A stretch of 64,000 bases of DNA from an uncultured Bacteroidaceae bacterium. Its GTDB lineage: Bacteria; Bacteroidota; Bacteroidia; Bacteroidales; Bacteroidaceae. Positions 1-9,480 of this stretch are shown piece after piece (position 1 is the first letter of the stretch; every line of letters begins with the position of its first letter). The translations under genes were made by a program, and so were the position numbers. The stretch spans positions 38,408 to 102,407 of the forward strand of contig CAKQYA010000005.1 of NCBI GenBank assembly GCA_934293005.1, written 5' to 3'. The notes below the pieces were generated by a model that had not been told where the DNA came from, ran no database searches, and worked only from the letters and a program-made list of their open reading frames with translations.

Positions 1-2
1 TT

Positions 3-1355
3 ATATTGGAGCAGCTTGGCCATCGTCTCGACCGTGAGGTGGAGCATCTTTACGACATGTATGTTGATGAGGGCAAAAAAGGCCTTGACATCACTCATGC
101 TATAGAAGAAAACGTGGATATGTCCCATGTGCTGCAGGAAGCGAGCAAGGATTGGGATGGCGGATATGTCATGTGCGGCATCACAGGCAGTGGAGAAAGT
201 TTTGCGTTGCGCGACCCTTGGGGCATACGCAGCGCTTTCTGGTATATGGATGATGAAGTGATGGTGCTGGCCTCCGAGCGTCCTGTGATACAGACAGTTT
301 TTGATGTGCCTGTTGATGCAATCCATGAGCTGCAGCCAGGCCAATCCTTGCTTGTCAGCAGGAATGGCCATATGCGCTTGGCTCAGATCAACATTCCATA
401 CAAGCTCAGGGCCTGCTCTTTCGAACGAATATATTTCAGCCGGGGAAGCGATGCTGACATATATAATGAGAGGAAGCAGATGGGCAAGCTGCTCATCCCG
501 TCCATACTTAAGGCCATCAATTTCGATGTTGACCACACCGTCTTCTCATTCATCCCCAATACGGCAGAGGTGGCTTTCTATGGAATGCTGGAAGGGCTGG
601 ACAACTATCTGAACCAGCTGAAGGTTCAGGAAATTGAGGCGGCCGTGCATTCTGGCGCTGGGCATGAAGTTGTGAATGCCATACTTTCACGGCGCATAAG
701 AAGTGAGAAGGTGGCAATAAAAGACATAAAACTCCGCACCTTCATATCCGAAGGCAATAGCCGCAATGATTTGGCGGCCCACGTTTACGACATAACATAT
801 GGAAGTCTGGAGCCATACGTGGATAATCTCGTCATCATTGACGACAGCATAGTGAGGGGCACCACGCTCAAACAGAGCATTATCAGCATCCTTGACCGTT
901 TGCATCCCAAGAAGATTGTCATAGTGTCTTCCTCGCCTCAGGTGAGATACCCCGATTACTATGGCATAGACATGGCGAGCATGGACCAGTTCATAGCTTT
1001 CAAAGCAGCTGTGGCTTTGCTTCGTTCGCGTGGCTTGCAGACGGTTTTGGCCAATGTCTATGCAAAGTGCAAGCAGCAACTCAATCTGCCGAAAGAGCAT
1101 ATGGTCAATTATGTGAAAGAAATATATGCTCCTTTCACGGATGAAGAGATATCAGAAAAGATGGTCGAGCTGCTCAAACCGGCCACGGTGAAGGCTGATG
1201 TGCAGATAGTGTACCAGACTCTTGACGGGCTTCATGAGGCTTGCCCCGAGCATGCGGGCGACTGGTATTTCAGCGGCGATTATCCCACTCCTGGCGGTGT
1301 GAAGCTTGTCAACCAAGCATTCATCGACTATGTGGAGAGTGAGGATATCCTGTGA
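3..1355 (+). CDS. PurF-like amidophosphoribosyltransferase, long Bacteroidetes form (5' end cut by window)
   Basis: The reading frame is open to the left edge, so only about the last 450 residues are seen. The first part reads like the end of a class II glutamine amidotransferase domain (ALRDPWGIR, then a strand-rich LASE segment). The second part is a phosphoribosyltransferase domain with the PRPP-binding motif IIDDSIVRGTT near residue 280 of the visible part. The expected reaction is transfer of glutamine amide nitrogen to PRPP, giving 5-phosphoribosylamine in purine synthesis. Bacteroidetes carry this long paralogue besides a shorter canonical PurF, so its exact role is less certain than the family. 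It stops 82 bp before carA and is probably cotranscribed with it. The TTG near position 6 is not a real start. Confidence 0.85.
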   Translation: MLEQLGHRLDREVEHLYDMYVDEGKKGLDITHAIEENVDMSHVLQEASKDWDGGYVMCGITGSGESFALRDPWGIRSAFWYMDDEVMVLASERPVIQTVFDVPVDAIHELQPGQSLLVSRNGHMRLAQINIPYKLRACSFERIYFSRGSDADIYNERKQMGKLLIPSILKAINFDVDHTVFSFIPNTAEVAFYGMLEGLDNYLNQLKVQEIEAAVHSGAGHEVVNAILSRRIRSEKVAIKDIKLRTFISEGNSRNDLAAHVYDITYGSLEPYVDNLVIIDDSIVRGTTLKQSIISILDRLHPKKIVIVSSSPQVRYPDYYGIDMASMDQFIAFKAAVALLRSRGLQTVLANVYAKCKQQLNLPKEHMVNYVKEIYAPFTDEEISEKMVELLKPATVKADVQIVYQTLDGLHEACPEHAGDWYFSGDYPTPGGVKLVNQAFIDYVESEDIL

Positions 1356-1437
1356 CATGCATGTCTTTGGGTCATAGTTGACAAGTGGCATGATAGTGAA
1401 GGCACGAACGATACAAACAAAAATAAACAATATAGCA

Positions 1438-2511
1438 ATGAGAAAAGCAACATTGATTCTTGATGACGGCACCCGCTTTGAGGGCTTGTCTTTCGGCTAT
1501 GAGAAACCTGTGGCAGGAGAGGTTGTGTTCAACACTGCCATGACAGGTTATCCCGAGAGCCTCACAGACCCGTCTTACGCCGGTCAGCTCATGACGCTGA
1601 CTTACCCGCTTATAGGCAATTATGGTGTACCTCCTTTTACATTCGGTTCCAACGGATTGCCTGATTTTATGGAGAGCGAACGGATCCATGCAGAAGCTCT
1701 CATCGTGAGCGATTACAGCGAGGAGTGCAGTCATTGGAACGCTAACGAGACTCTTGCCGAATGGCTCAAGCGTGAGCATGTGCCAGGCATCACTGGCATA
1801 GACACGCGCGAGTTGACAAAGGTGCTGCGTGAGCATGGCGTGATGATGGGACGTATTGTCATGGAGGGCATGGGTGATAATGTTGAATCATTGCCATATT
1901 CTTCTGTCAATTATGTTGACAAGGTCTCTTGTTCCGAAGTGATACGCTACAATGAAGGAGCTGATAAGACTATAGTGCTTGTCGATTGTGGCGTTAAGAG
2001 CAACATCCTCCGTTGCCTCATCAAGCGCGGCGTGGAGATAATACGCGTGCCATGGAACTACGATTACACTTCCATGCCATACGATGGCATATTCATCAGC
2101 AATGGACCTGGCGACCCTGACATGTGCGGAGAGGCTGTTGACAACCTGCGCCGCGCCATGACTCTAAGCGATAAACCCATCTTTGGCATCTGCATGGGAA
2201 ACCAGCTTCTTGCCAAAGCAGGTGGCGCCAAGACATACAAACTGAAGTATGGACATCGCAGTCATAACCAGCCTGTGCGCATGGCTGGCTCTAACAAATG
2301 CTTCATCACAAGCCAGAATCACGGCTTTGCTGTGGATGACGCCACTCTCGGCTCCGATTGGGAACCACTCTTCTATAACATGAACGACGGTTCTAACGAA
2401 GGCATTCGCCATAAGAGCAAGCCTTGGTTCTCTGTGCAGTTCCATCCTGAAGCTGCCAGTGGACCGACCGACACAGAGTTTCTTTTCGATGAATTTGTTA
2501 AAATGTTGTAA
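1438..2511 (+). CDS. carA: carbamoyl-phosphate synthase small subunit (glutaminase)
   Basis: This 357-residue subunit hydrolyses glutamine and channels ammonia to CarB for carbamoyl phosphate, the precursor of pyrimidines and arginine. The N-terminal CPSase small domain begins KATLILDDGTRFEG; the C-terminal class I amidotransferase domain has the nucleophile Cys252 in FGICMGNQ and the His336/Glu338 pair in FHPEAASGPTD. I chose the ATG at 1438 because family homology begins there; the frame is open further upstream but that sequence (1378-1437) does not look like CarA. It lies between the PurF-like gene and carB (71 bp gap), as usual in Bacteroidales. No attenuator is obvious upstream. Confidence 0.97.
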   Translation: MRKATLILDDGTRFEGLSFGYEKPVAGEVVFNTAMTGYPESLTDPSYAGQLMTLTYPLIGNYGVPPFTFGSNGLPDFMESERIHAEALIVSDYSEECSHWNANETLAEWLKREHVPGITGIDTRELTKVLREHGVMMGRIVMEGMGDNVESLPYSSVNYVDKVSCSEVIRYNEGADKTIVLVDCGVKSNILRCLIKRGVEIIRVPWNYDYTSMPYDGIFISNGPGDPDMCGEAVDNLRRAMTLSDKPIFGICMGNQLLAKAGGAKTYKLKYGHRSHNQPVRMAGSNKCFITSQNHGFAVDDATLGSDWEPLFYNMNDGSNEGIRHKSKPWFSVQFHPEAASGPTDTEFLFDEFVKML

Positions 2512-2582
2512 CTGCCTGAGCTGAATGACAGAGTGATGAATTCTGATGATAATAGGCTAAGGGCATAAAAGAAGAGTCTTAT

Positions 2583-5500
2583 ATGAATGACAAAATAAAG
2601 AAAGTGCTGCTCCTTGGATCTGGAGCGCTAAAGATAGGCGAGGCTGGCGAGTTTGACTATTCGGGCTCTCAGGCTCTCAAAGCTTTGAAGGAAGAGGGCA
2701 TACATACAGTGCTCATCAATCCAAACATTGCCACAGTGCAGACTTCTGAGGGTGTGGCAGACCAGATATATTTCTTGCCGGTCACTCCATATTTCGTGGA
2801 ACGTGTGATAGAGAAAGAACGTCCTGATGGAGTGCTTCTCTCTTTTGGTGGACAGACAGCGCTCAATTGCGGTGTTTCCCTCTTCCGCGACGGAGTGTTT
2901 GAGAAGTATGGCGTAGAGGTGCTTGGCACCCCTGTGCGTGCCATCATGGACACGGAAGACCGTGAGCTCTTTGTGGAGCGTCTCAATGAGATTGACGTTA
3001 AGACCATTAAGAGCGAGGCTGTGGAAAATATTGAAGATGCGCGCAGGGCTGCCAAGGAACTTGGCTATCCTGTAATCATACGCGCGGCCTATGCTCTTGG
3101 CGGACTTGGAAGTGGATTCTGCGATACAGAGGACGAACTCAATGTCCTGGCTGAGAAGGCTTTCTCATTCTCTCCGCAGGTTTTGGTTGAGAAAAGTTTA
3201 AGAGGATGGAAAGAGGTTGAGTATGAAGTGGTGCGCGACTGTTACGACAACTGCATCACTGTCTGCAATATGGAAAACTTCGATCCATTAGGCATACATA
3301 CAGGTGAAAGCATTGTCATTGCCCCATCGCAGACATTGTCCAACAGCGATTACCACAAACTTCGTGAACTGGCAATCCGCATTGTGCGTCATGTGGGCAT
3401 AGTGGGCGAGTGTAATGTGCAGTATGCCTACGACCCAGAGAGCGAGGATTATCGCGTCATCGAGGTCAACGCTCGTCTTAGTCGTTCATCGGCCCTTGCG
3501 TCAAAGGCCACAGGCTATCCGCTTGCTTTCGTGGCAGCGAAGCTGGGTCTTGGCTATGGCCTTTTCGAGTTGAAGAATTCTGTCACCAAGACCACAAGCG
3601 CATTCTTTGAGCCTGCGCTTGATTATGTGGTGTGCAAGATTCCGCGTTGGGATCTCGGCAAGTTCCATGGTGTAGACCGTGAACTTGGCAGTTCTATGAA
3701 GTCGGTAGGTGAAGTCATGGCTATTGGCCGCACATTTGAGGAGGTCATTCAGAAAGGTCTTCGCATGATAGGGCAGGGCATGCATGGCTTTGTCGGAAAC
3801 AAGGAACTTGTTATTGAAGATGTAGACAAAGCCCTTCGCGAGCCAACAGATAAGCGCATATTCGTCATATCAAAGGCCATGCAGCAGGGATACACCGTTG
3901 ACCATATTCATGAGCTGACAAAGATTGACCGTTGGTTCCTCCAGAAGCTTAAGAAGATTGTTGACACTTCTGATGAACTCACGAAGCACAATGCTGACAC
4001 CCTTCCTGCCGACCTCCTCCGTAAGGCTAAGGTGCAAGGATTCTCAGATTTCCAGATTGCTCGTGCCATCGGCCTTGAATCAAAGATGGGCAGTGAGGAT
4101 GGCTCTATGGCGGTGCGCTCATTGCGCAAGAAGATGAACGTCATGCCTGTTGTCAAGCAGATTGACACTCTTGCTGCTGAATATCCTGCCCATACCAATT
4201 ACCTGTATCTCACATACAGCGGCACATCAAACGATGTGCAGTATGTTGGCGACCACAAGTCTATTGTGGTGCTTGGCAGCGGAGCCTATCGAATAGGTTC
4301 CAGCGTAGAGTTCGACTGGTGTGGTGTGCAAGCATTGCAGACCATACGCAAGCAGGGCTACAGAAGTGTGATGATCAATTACAACCCGGAGACAGTCAGC
4401 ACCGATTATGACATGTGTGACCGCCTTTATTTTGATGAACTCACTTTCGAGCGTGTGCTCGACATCATAGAATTGGAAAATCCGCATGGCGTCATAGTCT
4501 CTACCGGCGGACAGATACCAAACAATCTTGCTCTGCGTCTTGATACGGAAGGTGTGAATATCCTTGGCACCAGTGCTGCAAGTATCGACAATGCCGAAGA
4601 CCGTGACAAGTTCTCTGCCATGCTTGACCGCATTGGAGTGGATCAGCCTGAGTGGAGCGCTCTCACGTCAATGGACGACATCAACAAGTTTATCGACAAG
4701 GTTGGTTTCCCTGTGCTTGTGCGTCCATCCTATGTGCTTAGTGGAGCGGCCATGAATGTGTGCAGCAATCAGGAGGAACTTGAGCGTTTTCTCAGTCTTG
4801 CGGCCAACGTGTCGAAGAAGCATCCTGTGGTGGTGAGCCAGTTTATACAGCACGCCAAGGAGGTGGAGATGGATGCTGTGGCACGCAATGGCGAGATAAT
4901 TGTATATGCAATATCTGAGCATATCGAGTATGCTGGAGTGCATTCGGGCGATGCCACAATACAGTTCCCACCGCAGAAACTGTATGTTGAGACCATGCGC
5001 CGCATCAAGCGTGTGAGCCGTAAGATAGCTCGTGAACTCAATATCTCAGGTCCATTCAATATCCAGTTCCTTGCACGCGAAAATGACATCAAGGTCATAG
5101 AGTGCAATCTTAGAGCTTCGCGTTCATTCCCGTTTGTCAGCAAAGTGCTCAAGATAAACTTCATCGAACTTGCTACCAAGGTCATGCTCGGACTTGATGT
5201 GGAGAAACCAGGCAAGAACCTCTTCGACCTCGACTATGTTGGCATCAAGGCAAGCCAGTTCTCATTCAACCGCTTGCAGAAGGCTGACCCAGTGCTTGGT
5301 GTAGACATGGCTTCCACAGGTGAGGTAGGATGCATAGGCGACGACACTTCGTGCGCAATTCTGAAATCAATGTTGAGTGTAGGCTACCGCATTCCTGCAA
5401 CAGACAAGGGCATACTTCTCTCAACAGGCGATGCCAAGCAGAAAGTGGACATGCTGGCTGCTGCCCAATGGCTGCAAAAGAAAGGCTACTGCATCTATGC

Positions 5501-5807
5501 CACTGGTGGCACATCGGCCTTCCTTGAGCAGAATGGAGTGAGCAATACACGTGTCTACTGGCCAAGCGAGGATGGCAAGCCTCAGGCTATCGACCTTCTT
5601 CACAGCAAACAGATAGACATGGTGGTCAACATTCCGAAGAATCTGTCTTCTGGTGAACTGAGCAACGGTTACAAGATACGTCGTGCTGCAATAGACCTCA
5701 ATATACCTCTAATCACCAATGCTCGTCTGGCAAGTGCCTTCATCAATGCTTTCTGTACGATGTCTGTCGATGACCTTGCCATCAAGTCATGGAGTGAGTA
5801 TCAGTAA
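2583..5807 (+). CDS. carB: carbamoyl-phosphate synthase large subunit
   Basis: This 1074-residue cytosolic enzyme makes carbamoyl phosphate from bicarbonate, ammonia and two ATP. It shows the expected internal duplication: two ATP-grasp synthetase halves, each starting with a KVLLLGSGALKIG-like or SIVVLGSGAYRIG-like segment (near residues 8 and 559) and each with an EVNARLSRSS or ECNLRASRSF active-site segment. The last ~130 residues form the methylglyoxal-synthase-like allosteric domain (GYCIYATGGTSAFL), normally the UMP/ornithine sensor. Length matches the family. It pairs with carA just upstream; the following gene guaA is 115 bp away. Confidence 0.98.
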   Translation: MNDKIKKVLLLGSGALKIGEAGEFDYSGSQALKALKEEGIHTVLINPNIATVQTSEGVADQIYFLPVTPYFVERVIEKERPDGVLLSFGGQTALNCGVSLFRDGVFEKYGVEVLGTPVRAIMDTEDRELFVERLNEIDVKTIKSEAVENIEDARRAAKELGYPVIIRAAYALGGLGSGFCDTEDELNVLAEKAFSFSPQVLVEKSLRGWKEVEYEVVRDCYDNCITVCNMENFDPLGIHTGESIVIAPSQTLSNSDYHKLRELAIRIVRHVGIVGECNVQYAYDPESEDYRVIEVNARLSRSSALASKATGYPLAFVAAKLGLGYGLFELKNSVTKTTSAFFEPALDYVVCKIPRWDLGKFHGVDRELGSSMKSVGEVMAIGRTFEEVIQKGLRMIGQGMHGFVGNKELVIEDVDKALREPTDKRIFVISKAMQQGYTVDHIHELTKIDRWFLQKLKKIVDTSDELTKHNADTLPADLLRKAKVQGFSDFQIARAIGLESKMGSEDGSMAVRSLRKKMNVMPVVKQIDTLAAEYPAHTNYLYLTYSGTSNDVQYVGDHKSIVVLGSGAYRIGSSVEFDWCGVQALQTIRKQGYRSVMINYNPETVSTDYDMCDRLYFDELTFERVLDIIELENPHGVIVSTGGQIPNNLALRLDTEGVNILGTSAASIDNAEDRDKFSAMLDRIGVDQPEWSALTSMDDINKFIDKVGFPVLVRPSYVLSGAAMNVCSNQEELERFLSLAANVSKKHPVVVSQFIQHAKEVEMDAVARNGEIIVYAISEHIEYAGVHSGDATIQFPPQKLYVETMRRIKRVSRKIARELNISGPFNIQFLARENDIKVIECNLRASRSFPFVSKVLKINFIELATKVMLGLDVEKPGKNLFDLDYVGIKASQFSFNRLQKADPVLGVDMASTGEVGCIGDDTSCAILKSMLSVGYRIPATDKGILLSTGDAKQKVDMLAAAQWLQKKGYCIYATGGTSAFLEQNGVSNTRVYWPSEDGKPQAIDLLHSKQIDMVVNIPKNLSSGELSNGYKIRRAAIDLNIPLITNARLASAFINAFCTMSVDDLAIKSWSEYQ

Positions 5808-5922
5808 TAATAAGCATTCTCAGATAGCCTATATATAATAATGTATAATAATAGCGCCAATTGCGCTGTTGGCTGTTGGGATAAGTTTGAAACACTTTAC
5901 ACACTATATTATTATAATAAGT

Positions 5923-7533
5923 ATGCAACAAAAAATCATTATTCTCGATTTCGGTTCACAGACAACGCAGCTTATAGGCCGCCGTCTGCGCGAACTCGAC
6001 ACTTTCTGTGAGATCTTGCCTTACAACAAGTTCCCGCACAATGACCCCGATGTTATCGGAGTCATCCTGTCAGGCTCGCCTTTCAGTGTCTATGACCCAG
6101 AGGCTTTCAAGGTTGACCTCAGCGAGATTCGTGGCAAGTACCCAATCCTTGGCATATGCTATGGAGCGCAGTACATGGCTCACAATTTCGGCGGCAAGGT
6201 TGCACCTGCTGGCACTCGCGAGTATGGTCGTGCTAACCTACAGTGGTTTGAGAAGGACAATCCTCTCTTTAAAGGATTTGACGAGCACTCACAGGTGTGG
6301 ATGAGCCATGGCGACACCATTGTGGCTCTGCCTGACAATTACCGCTGCATCGCTTCTACCGATAAGGTGCAGTTTGCCGCTTATCAGGCAGAGGGTGAGA
6401 AACTATGGGGCGTACAGTTCCATCCAGAGGCTTTCCATTCTGTTCAGGGCACTCAGCTGCTCAAAAATTTTGCCGTTGACATTTGTGGCGGCCGTCAGGA
6501 TTGGAGTGCTGATTCATTTGTGGAGACAACTGTGGCAGAACTCAAGTCGCAGCTTGGTGACGACAAGGTCATCCTTGGCCTATCAGGCGGTGTCGACTCA
6601 AGTGTGGCTGCTGTTCTTCTCAACAAAGCCATTGGCAAGAATCTCACATGTATCTTTGTCGATCATGGCATGCTTCGAAAGAACGAGTTTCATGATGTGA
6701 TGGAAGATTACAAGTGCCTTGGTCTTAATGTCATCGGCATTGATGCTTCTGAGAAGTTTTTTGCCGACCTTGCAGGCATCTCTGACCCAGAACAGAAACG
6801 AAAGATTATTGGACGCGACTTTGTGGAGGTATTCAATGCTGAAGCTAAGAAGCAGACAGGTGCCAAATGGCTTGCTCAGGGCACAATATACCCTGACCGC
6901 ATCGAGAGCCTTAACATCACAGGCAAGGTAATCAAGAGTCATCACAATGTGGGTGGACTGCCCAAGGAGATGAATCTTCAGTTGTGCGAGCCTCTCAAGT
7001 GGCTCTTTAAGGATGAGGTGCGTCGTGTGGGCCGTTCGATGGGAATGCCCGAACATCTCATCACACGCCATCCTTTCCCAGGCCCAGGTCTTGCAGTGCG
7101 TATCCTTGGCGACATCACGCCAGAGAAAGTTCGCATCCTTCAGGATGCAGACGACATTTACATCCGCGGACTGCGCGACTACAAGGTCAAGCTCAGCGGC
7201 GACGAGGCTCGCCGTGTGCTTGCTGCAGGAGTGCCTGCCGATATGGAGAATGGTGAGATAGAGGTATCGTTGTATGACCAGATATGGCAAGCTGGCACAG
7301 TGCTCCTTTCTACAGTACGTTCTGTAGGTGTCATGGGTGATGAGCGCACATACGAGCATCCTGTGGCACTTCGTGCTGTGACAAGCACCGATGCCATGAC
7401 TGCCGACTGGGCGCATCTTCCATACGATTTCATGGCCAAGGTGTCAAATGAAATAATCAACAAGGTTAAGGGTGTCAACCGCGTATGCTACGACATCTCC
7501 TCAAAGCCGCCAGCAACTATCGAGTGGGAATAA
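5923..7533 (+). CDS. guaA: GMP synthase (glutamine-hydrolysing)
   Basis: Converts XMP to GMP with glutamine and ATP in the cytosol. Visible domains: class I glutamine amidotransferase (residues 1-200; Cys79 in GICYGAQ, His167 and Glu169 in FHPEAFHS), ATP pyrophosphatase with P-loop SGGVDSS at 221-227, and the C-terminal dimerisation domain ending in the hallmark KPPATIEWE. The ATG at 5923 gives 536 residues and starts right at the conserved IIILDFGSQ strand; the earlier in-frame codon at 5869 would add 18 unrelated residues. The gene follows carB on the same strand and is closed by a strong hairpin terminator at 7608-7652. Confidence 0.97.
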   Translation: MQQKIIILDFGSQTTQLIGRRLRELDTFCEILPYNKFPHNDPDVIGVILSGSPFSVYDPEAFKVDLSEIRGKYPILGICYGAQYMAHNFGGKVAPAGTREYGRANLQWFEKDNPLFKGFDEHSQVWMSHGDTIVALPDNYRCIASTDKVQFAAYQAEGEKLWGVQFHPEAFHSVQGTQLLKNFAVDICGGRQDWSADSFVETTVAELKSQLGDDKVILGLSGGVDSSVAAVLLNKAIGKNLTCIFVDHGMLRKNEFHDVMEDYKCLGLNVIGIDASEKFFADLAGISDPEQKRKIIGRDFVEVFNAEAKKQTGAKWLAQGTIYPDRIESLNITGKVIKSHHNVGGLPKEMNLQLCEPLKWLFKDEVRRVGRSMGMPEHLITRHPFPGPGLAVRILGDITPEKVRILQDADDIYIRGLRDYKVKLSGDEARRVLAAGVPADMENGEIEVSLYDQIWQAGTVLLSTVRSVGVMGDERTYEHPVALRAVTSTDAMTADWAHLPYDFMAKVSNEIINKVKGVNRVCYDISSKPPATIEWE

Positions 7534-7607
7534 AAGATATCAGCATTTTAATGCTTGTATCATCACTTCCTGCTTATAATGCAGCTCTATTATCATATTA
7601 GAGTTGA

Positions 7608-7652
7608 GCTTCCAATTGGCATTTCTTCATGAATGCCAGTTGGAGGCTTTTT
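7608..7652 (+). terminator. Rho-independent terminator of guaA
   Basis: A long hairpin pairs the stretch CTTCCAATTGGCATT with AATGCCAGTTGGAGG around a short loop, then runs into TTTTTT. It lies 75 bp after the guaA stop and fits a classic intrinsic terminator. Confidence 0.85.
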
Positions 7653-7692
7653 TGTTTGTTACCTGCTTTGTTGTCGCCTTATTGTCTTGCAT

Positions 7693-7779
7693 GACAAAAA
7701 AGGGATAGTAAGGATACTTCGTAAAGTATCTTAGGATACTTGGCCAAGTATCCTAAGATACTTTTTTAATGGTGTTTCG
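7693..7779 (+). repeat. GATACTT element, copy 1 (two 22-bp units)
   Basis: Element with a left flank GACAAAAAAGGGATAGTAAG, two 22-bp units that each begin GATACTT and contain AAGTATC, a terminal GATACTTTTTT and a right flank GGTGTTTC. Positions 7723-7764 form a perfect 42-bp palindrome centred on GGCC. The same flanks and units recur at 29647-29753 and, inverted, at 59409-59511. It sits behind the guaA terminator in a 619-bp gap (7534-8152). It may form a cruciform or RNA hairpin; no coding potential is seen. Confidence 0.85.
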
Positions 7780-7869
7780 GATTGACTTTAAAGGCATGCG
7801 CAACTAATAAAGATGTATGGTCTTATTGTATTGACGGCGATAAGTTATGTGGCGCATCTCTATCGCAAG

Positions 7870-7905
7870 GTTTAACCCAAATCTAATGACCGATTTGGGT
7901 TAAAC
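7870..7905. repeat. minimal palindromic copy of the fold-back element ends
   Basis: A 36-bp near-perfect inverted repeat: GTTTAACCCAAATC, an 8-base loop TAATGACC, then GATTTGGGTTAAAC. The right half with the loop (TAATGACCGATTTGGG) equals the right end of the ~205-bp fold-back element seen at 9812-10015, so this looks like an internally deleted copy in which the two ends have come together. Confidence 0.7.
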
Positions 7906-7991
7906 ATGCTTCATTAGCTGAAAGAGTGTCATATTGCTCTGTGATCATGAAAATACTCCCAAGGAAGAGTGCGTGTTTCATATTTTATTCG

Positions 7992-7999
7992 TACTTTTG
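7992..7999 (+). promoter_or_regulatory. -7 box of Bacteroidetes promoter for the YeiH-type gene
   Basis: TACTTTTG matches TAnnTTTG, about 150 bp before the start at 8153. A clear TTTG -33 box is not seen at the expected spacing, so support is partial. Confidence 0.45.
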
Positions 8000-8152
8000 T
8001 TATGTCATTCAGAGTATCGTCCCACTTTTATCTTGTGGCACAGAGGTAAGTGTTTTTTTCCTGATATGATGCGATGCTGAGCATTTTTGTGTTACTTAGG
8101 CGTTGCGAATTATTTTAATTATTGTGCCGTGCTGAAAAATGATGAATTTAAC

Positions 8153-9238
8153 ATGAAGAGAAATGAGATTTGCTACATTGTTGTTGTGGCTATTATTGGA
8201 GTGTCGTTGTTTTTAGGATTTGCAGAAGAAGTGTTTGCTGTTAGTCTTGGCAAATTTGCATGGACGGCACACTGGGTGTCATCGCCTGTGGCGCTGGCTT
8301 TGGGTTTAGCTTTTGCTCTGCTTTTAGGCAAGGCATTTCCTGTGTTTAATAAGACCATGTCTAAAAAACTGCTGCAATATTCCGTTATAGGATTAGGTTT
8401 CGGAATGAACGTGGACAAAGCGCTGGCATCGGGAAGTGAAGGTATGCTGTTCACTGTGGTCAGCGTGTTTGGGACACTTGCCCTGGGCTGGCTCTTTGGA
8501 CGAAAGATTCTGAATGTAGATTCACAGACGAGCTACTTGCTTAGTTCAGGAACAGCCATATGCGGCGGTTCGGCAATAGCAGCTGTTGGGCCAGTAATCA
8601 AAGCTAAGGCAGAGAGCATGTCGGTGGCATTAGGCGTGGTTTTTGTTCTAAATGGCATCGCTCTGTTCTTGTTTCCATCTATTGGCAATGCCTTAGGCAT
8701 GACGATGAAGCAGTTTGGCATGTGGGCAGCCATTGCTATCCACGATACATCTTCTGTGGTAGGTGCAGGTGCGGCATACGACCAGATGCATCCCGAACTT
8801 GTTGCCAGTCAAGGAGTGAGTGCGCTTGAGGTTGCCACAACCATCAAGCTTACGCGAGCTTTGTGGATAGTGGTGTTGGCGTTGGTCACACCATTCTTCT
8901 TCCGCAGATCGCTTGCAGAGTCGGGCGGAATGTCGAAGCCTTGGTATAGCTGTGTGCCACGTTTCATCATTTGGTTTATTGTGGCCATAATCTTCAATAC
9001 ATATATATTAAGCAACGCTTCGCTTATAGGCTATGGTGCCGCAGCAATAGGAGGCGAGTTGAGTGGTGCTGTCAGCAAGCTTGCCAAGCATCTCATCACG
9101 CTTTCGCTTTTCTTTATCGGTGCGTCGCTAACCAGAGAAACGTTGCGTAGCGTTGGTCTCCGCCCTCTTATCCAAGGTGTGCTGCTATGGATAAGCATCA
9201 GCTGCATCAGCCTTGTATATATCTTTGGGGTGGGATAA
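8153..9238 (+). CDS. YeiH/UPF0324-family integral membrane protein (putative sulfate exporter)
   Basis: A 361-residue hydrophobic protein with about ten predicted membrane segments. The glycine-rich motifs SSGTAICGGSAIAAVGPVI and AIHDTSSVVGAGAAY are typical of the YeiH/UPF0324 family (conserved hypothetical 698). Some members are called putative sulfate exporters, but the substrate is not firmly known. I chose the ATG at 8153 (MKRNEICY) because the first membrane segment starts just behind it; the frame is open to 8087 with no supporting features. It stands alone between guaA and pyrG and has no obvious link to nucleotide synthesis. Confidence 0.85.
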   Translation: MKRNEICYIVVVAIIGVSLFLGFAEEVFAVSLGKFAWTAHWVSSPVALALGLAFALLLGKAFPVFNKTMSKKLLQYSVIGLGFGMNVDKALASGSEGMLFTVVSVFGTLALGWLFGRKILNVDSQTSYLLSSGTAICGGSAIAAVGPVIKAKAESMSVALGVVFVLNGIALFLFPSIGNALGMTMKQFGMWAAIAIHDTSSVVGAGAAYDQMHPELVASQGVSALEVATTIKLTRALWIVVLALVTPFFFRRSLAESGGMSKPWYSCVPRFIIWFIVAIIFNTYILSNASLIGYGAAAIGGELSGAVSKLAKHLITLSLFFIGASLTRETLRSVGLRPLIQGVLLWISISCISLVYIFGVG

Positions 9239-9300
9239 TCATCGTGATGAATTGCCACAACGGATTGTGAAATATCATTCCAAACAGTTTGTTCCTTTCT

Positions 9301-9332
9301 TAAACCCAAATAGGTCATCAGATTGGACGAAA
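9301..9332 (+). repeat. solo left end of the fold-back element
   Basis: TAAACCCAAATAGGTCATCA followed by GATTGGACGAAA closely resembles the left end of the fold-back element at 9812 (TTTAACCCAAATCGGTCATT, AGACCGAAA). No matching right end is nearby, so this is a decayed or solo terminal repeat just after the YeiH-type gene. Confidence 0.55.
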
Positions 9333-9480
9333 TATTTGCTTAGATTATAATCTGTTGGTATTATCATGTATTTATATTTAAATTGTTATACAATAGCATT
9401 GAATGGCTTTAATTTAAAACTATAAGCATTGTTGTTAAAACCTTTTTTTTATAATAAACATGCTTTTACTGATTATTGCT

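Noticed and set aside
687..1100. Long open frame on the minus strand inside the PurF-like gene
   Set aside because: Shadow of the real gene on the plus strand; no motif, and the plus-strand frame has clear family sequence.
6598..7416. 272-codon minus-strand frame across guaA
   Set aside because: Lies wholly in conserved guaA sequence and shows no domain of its own.
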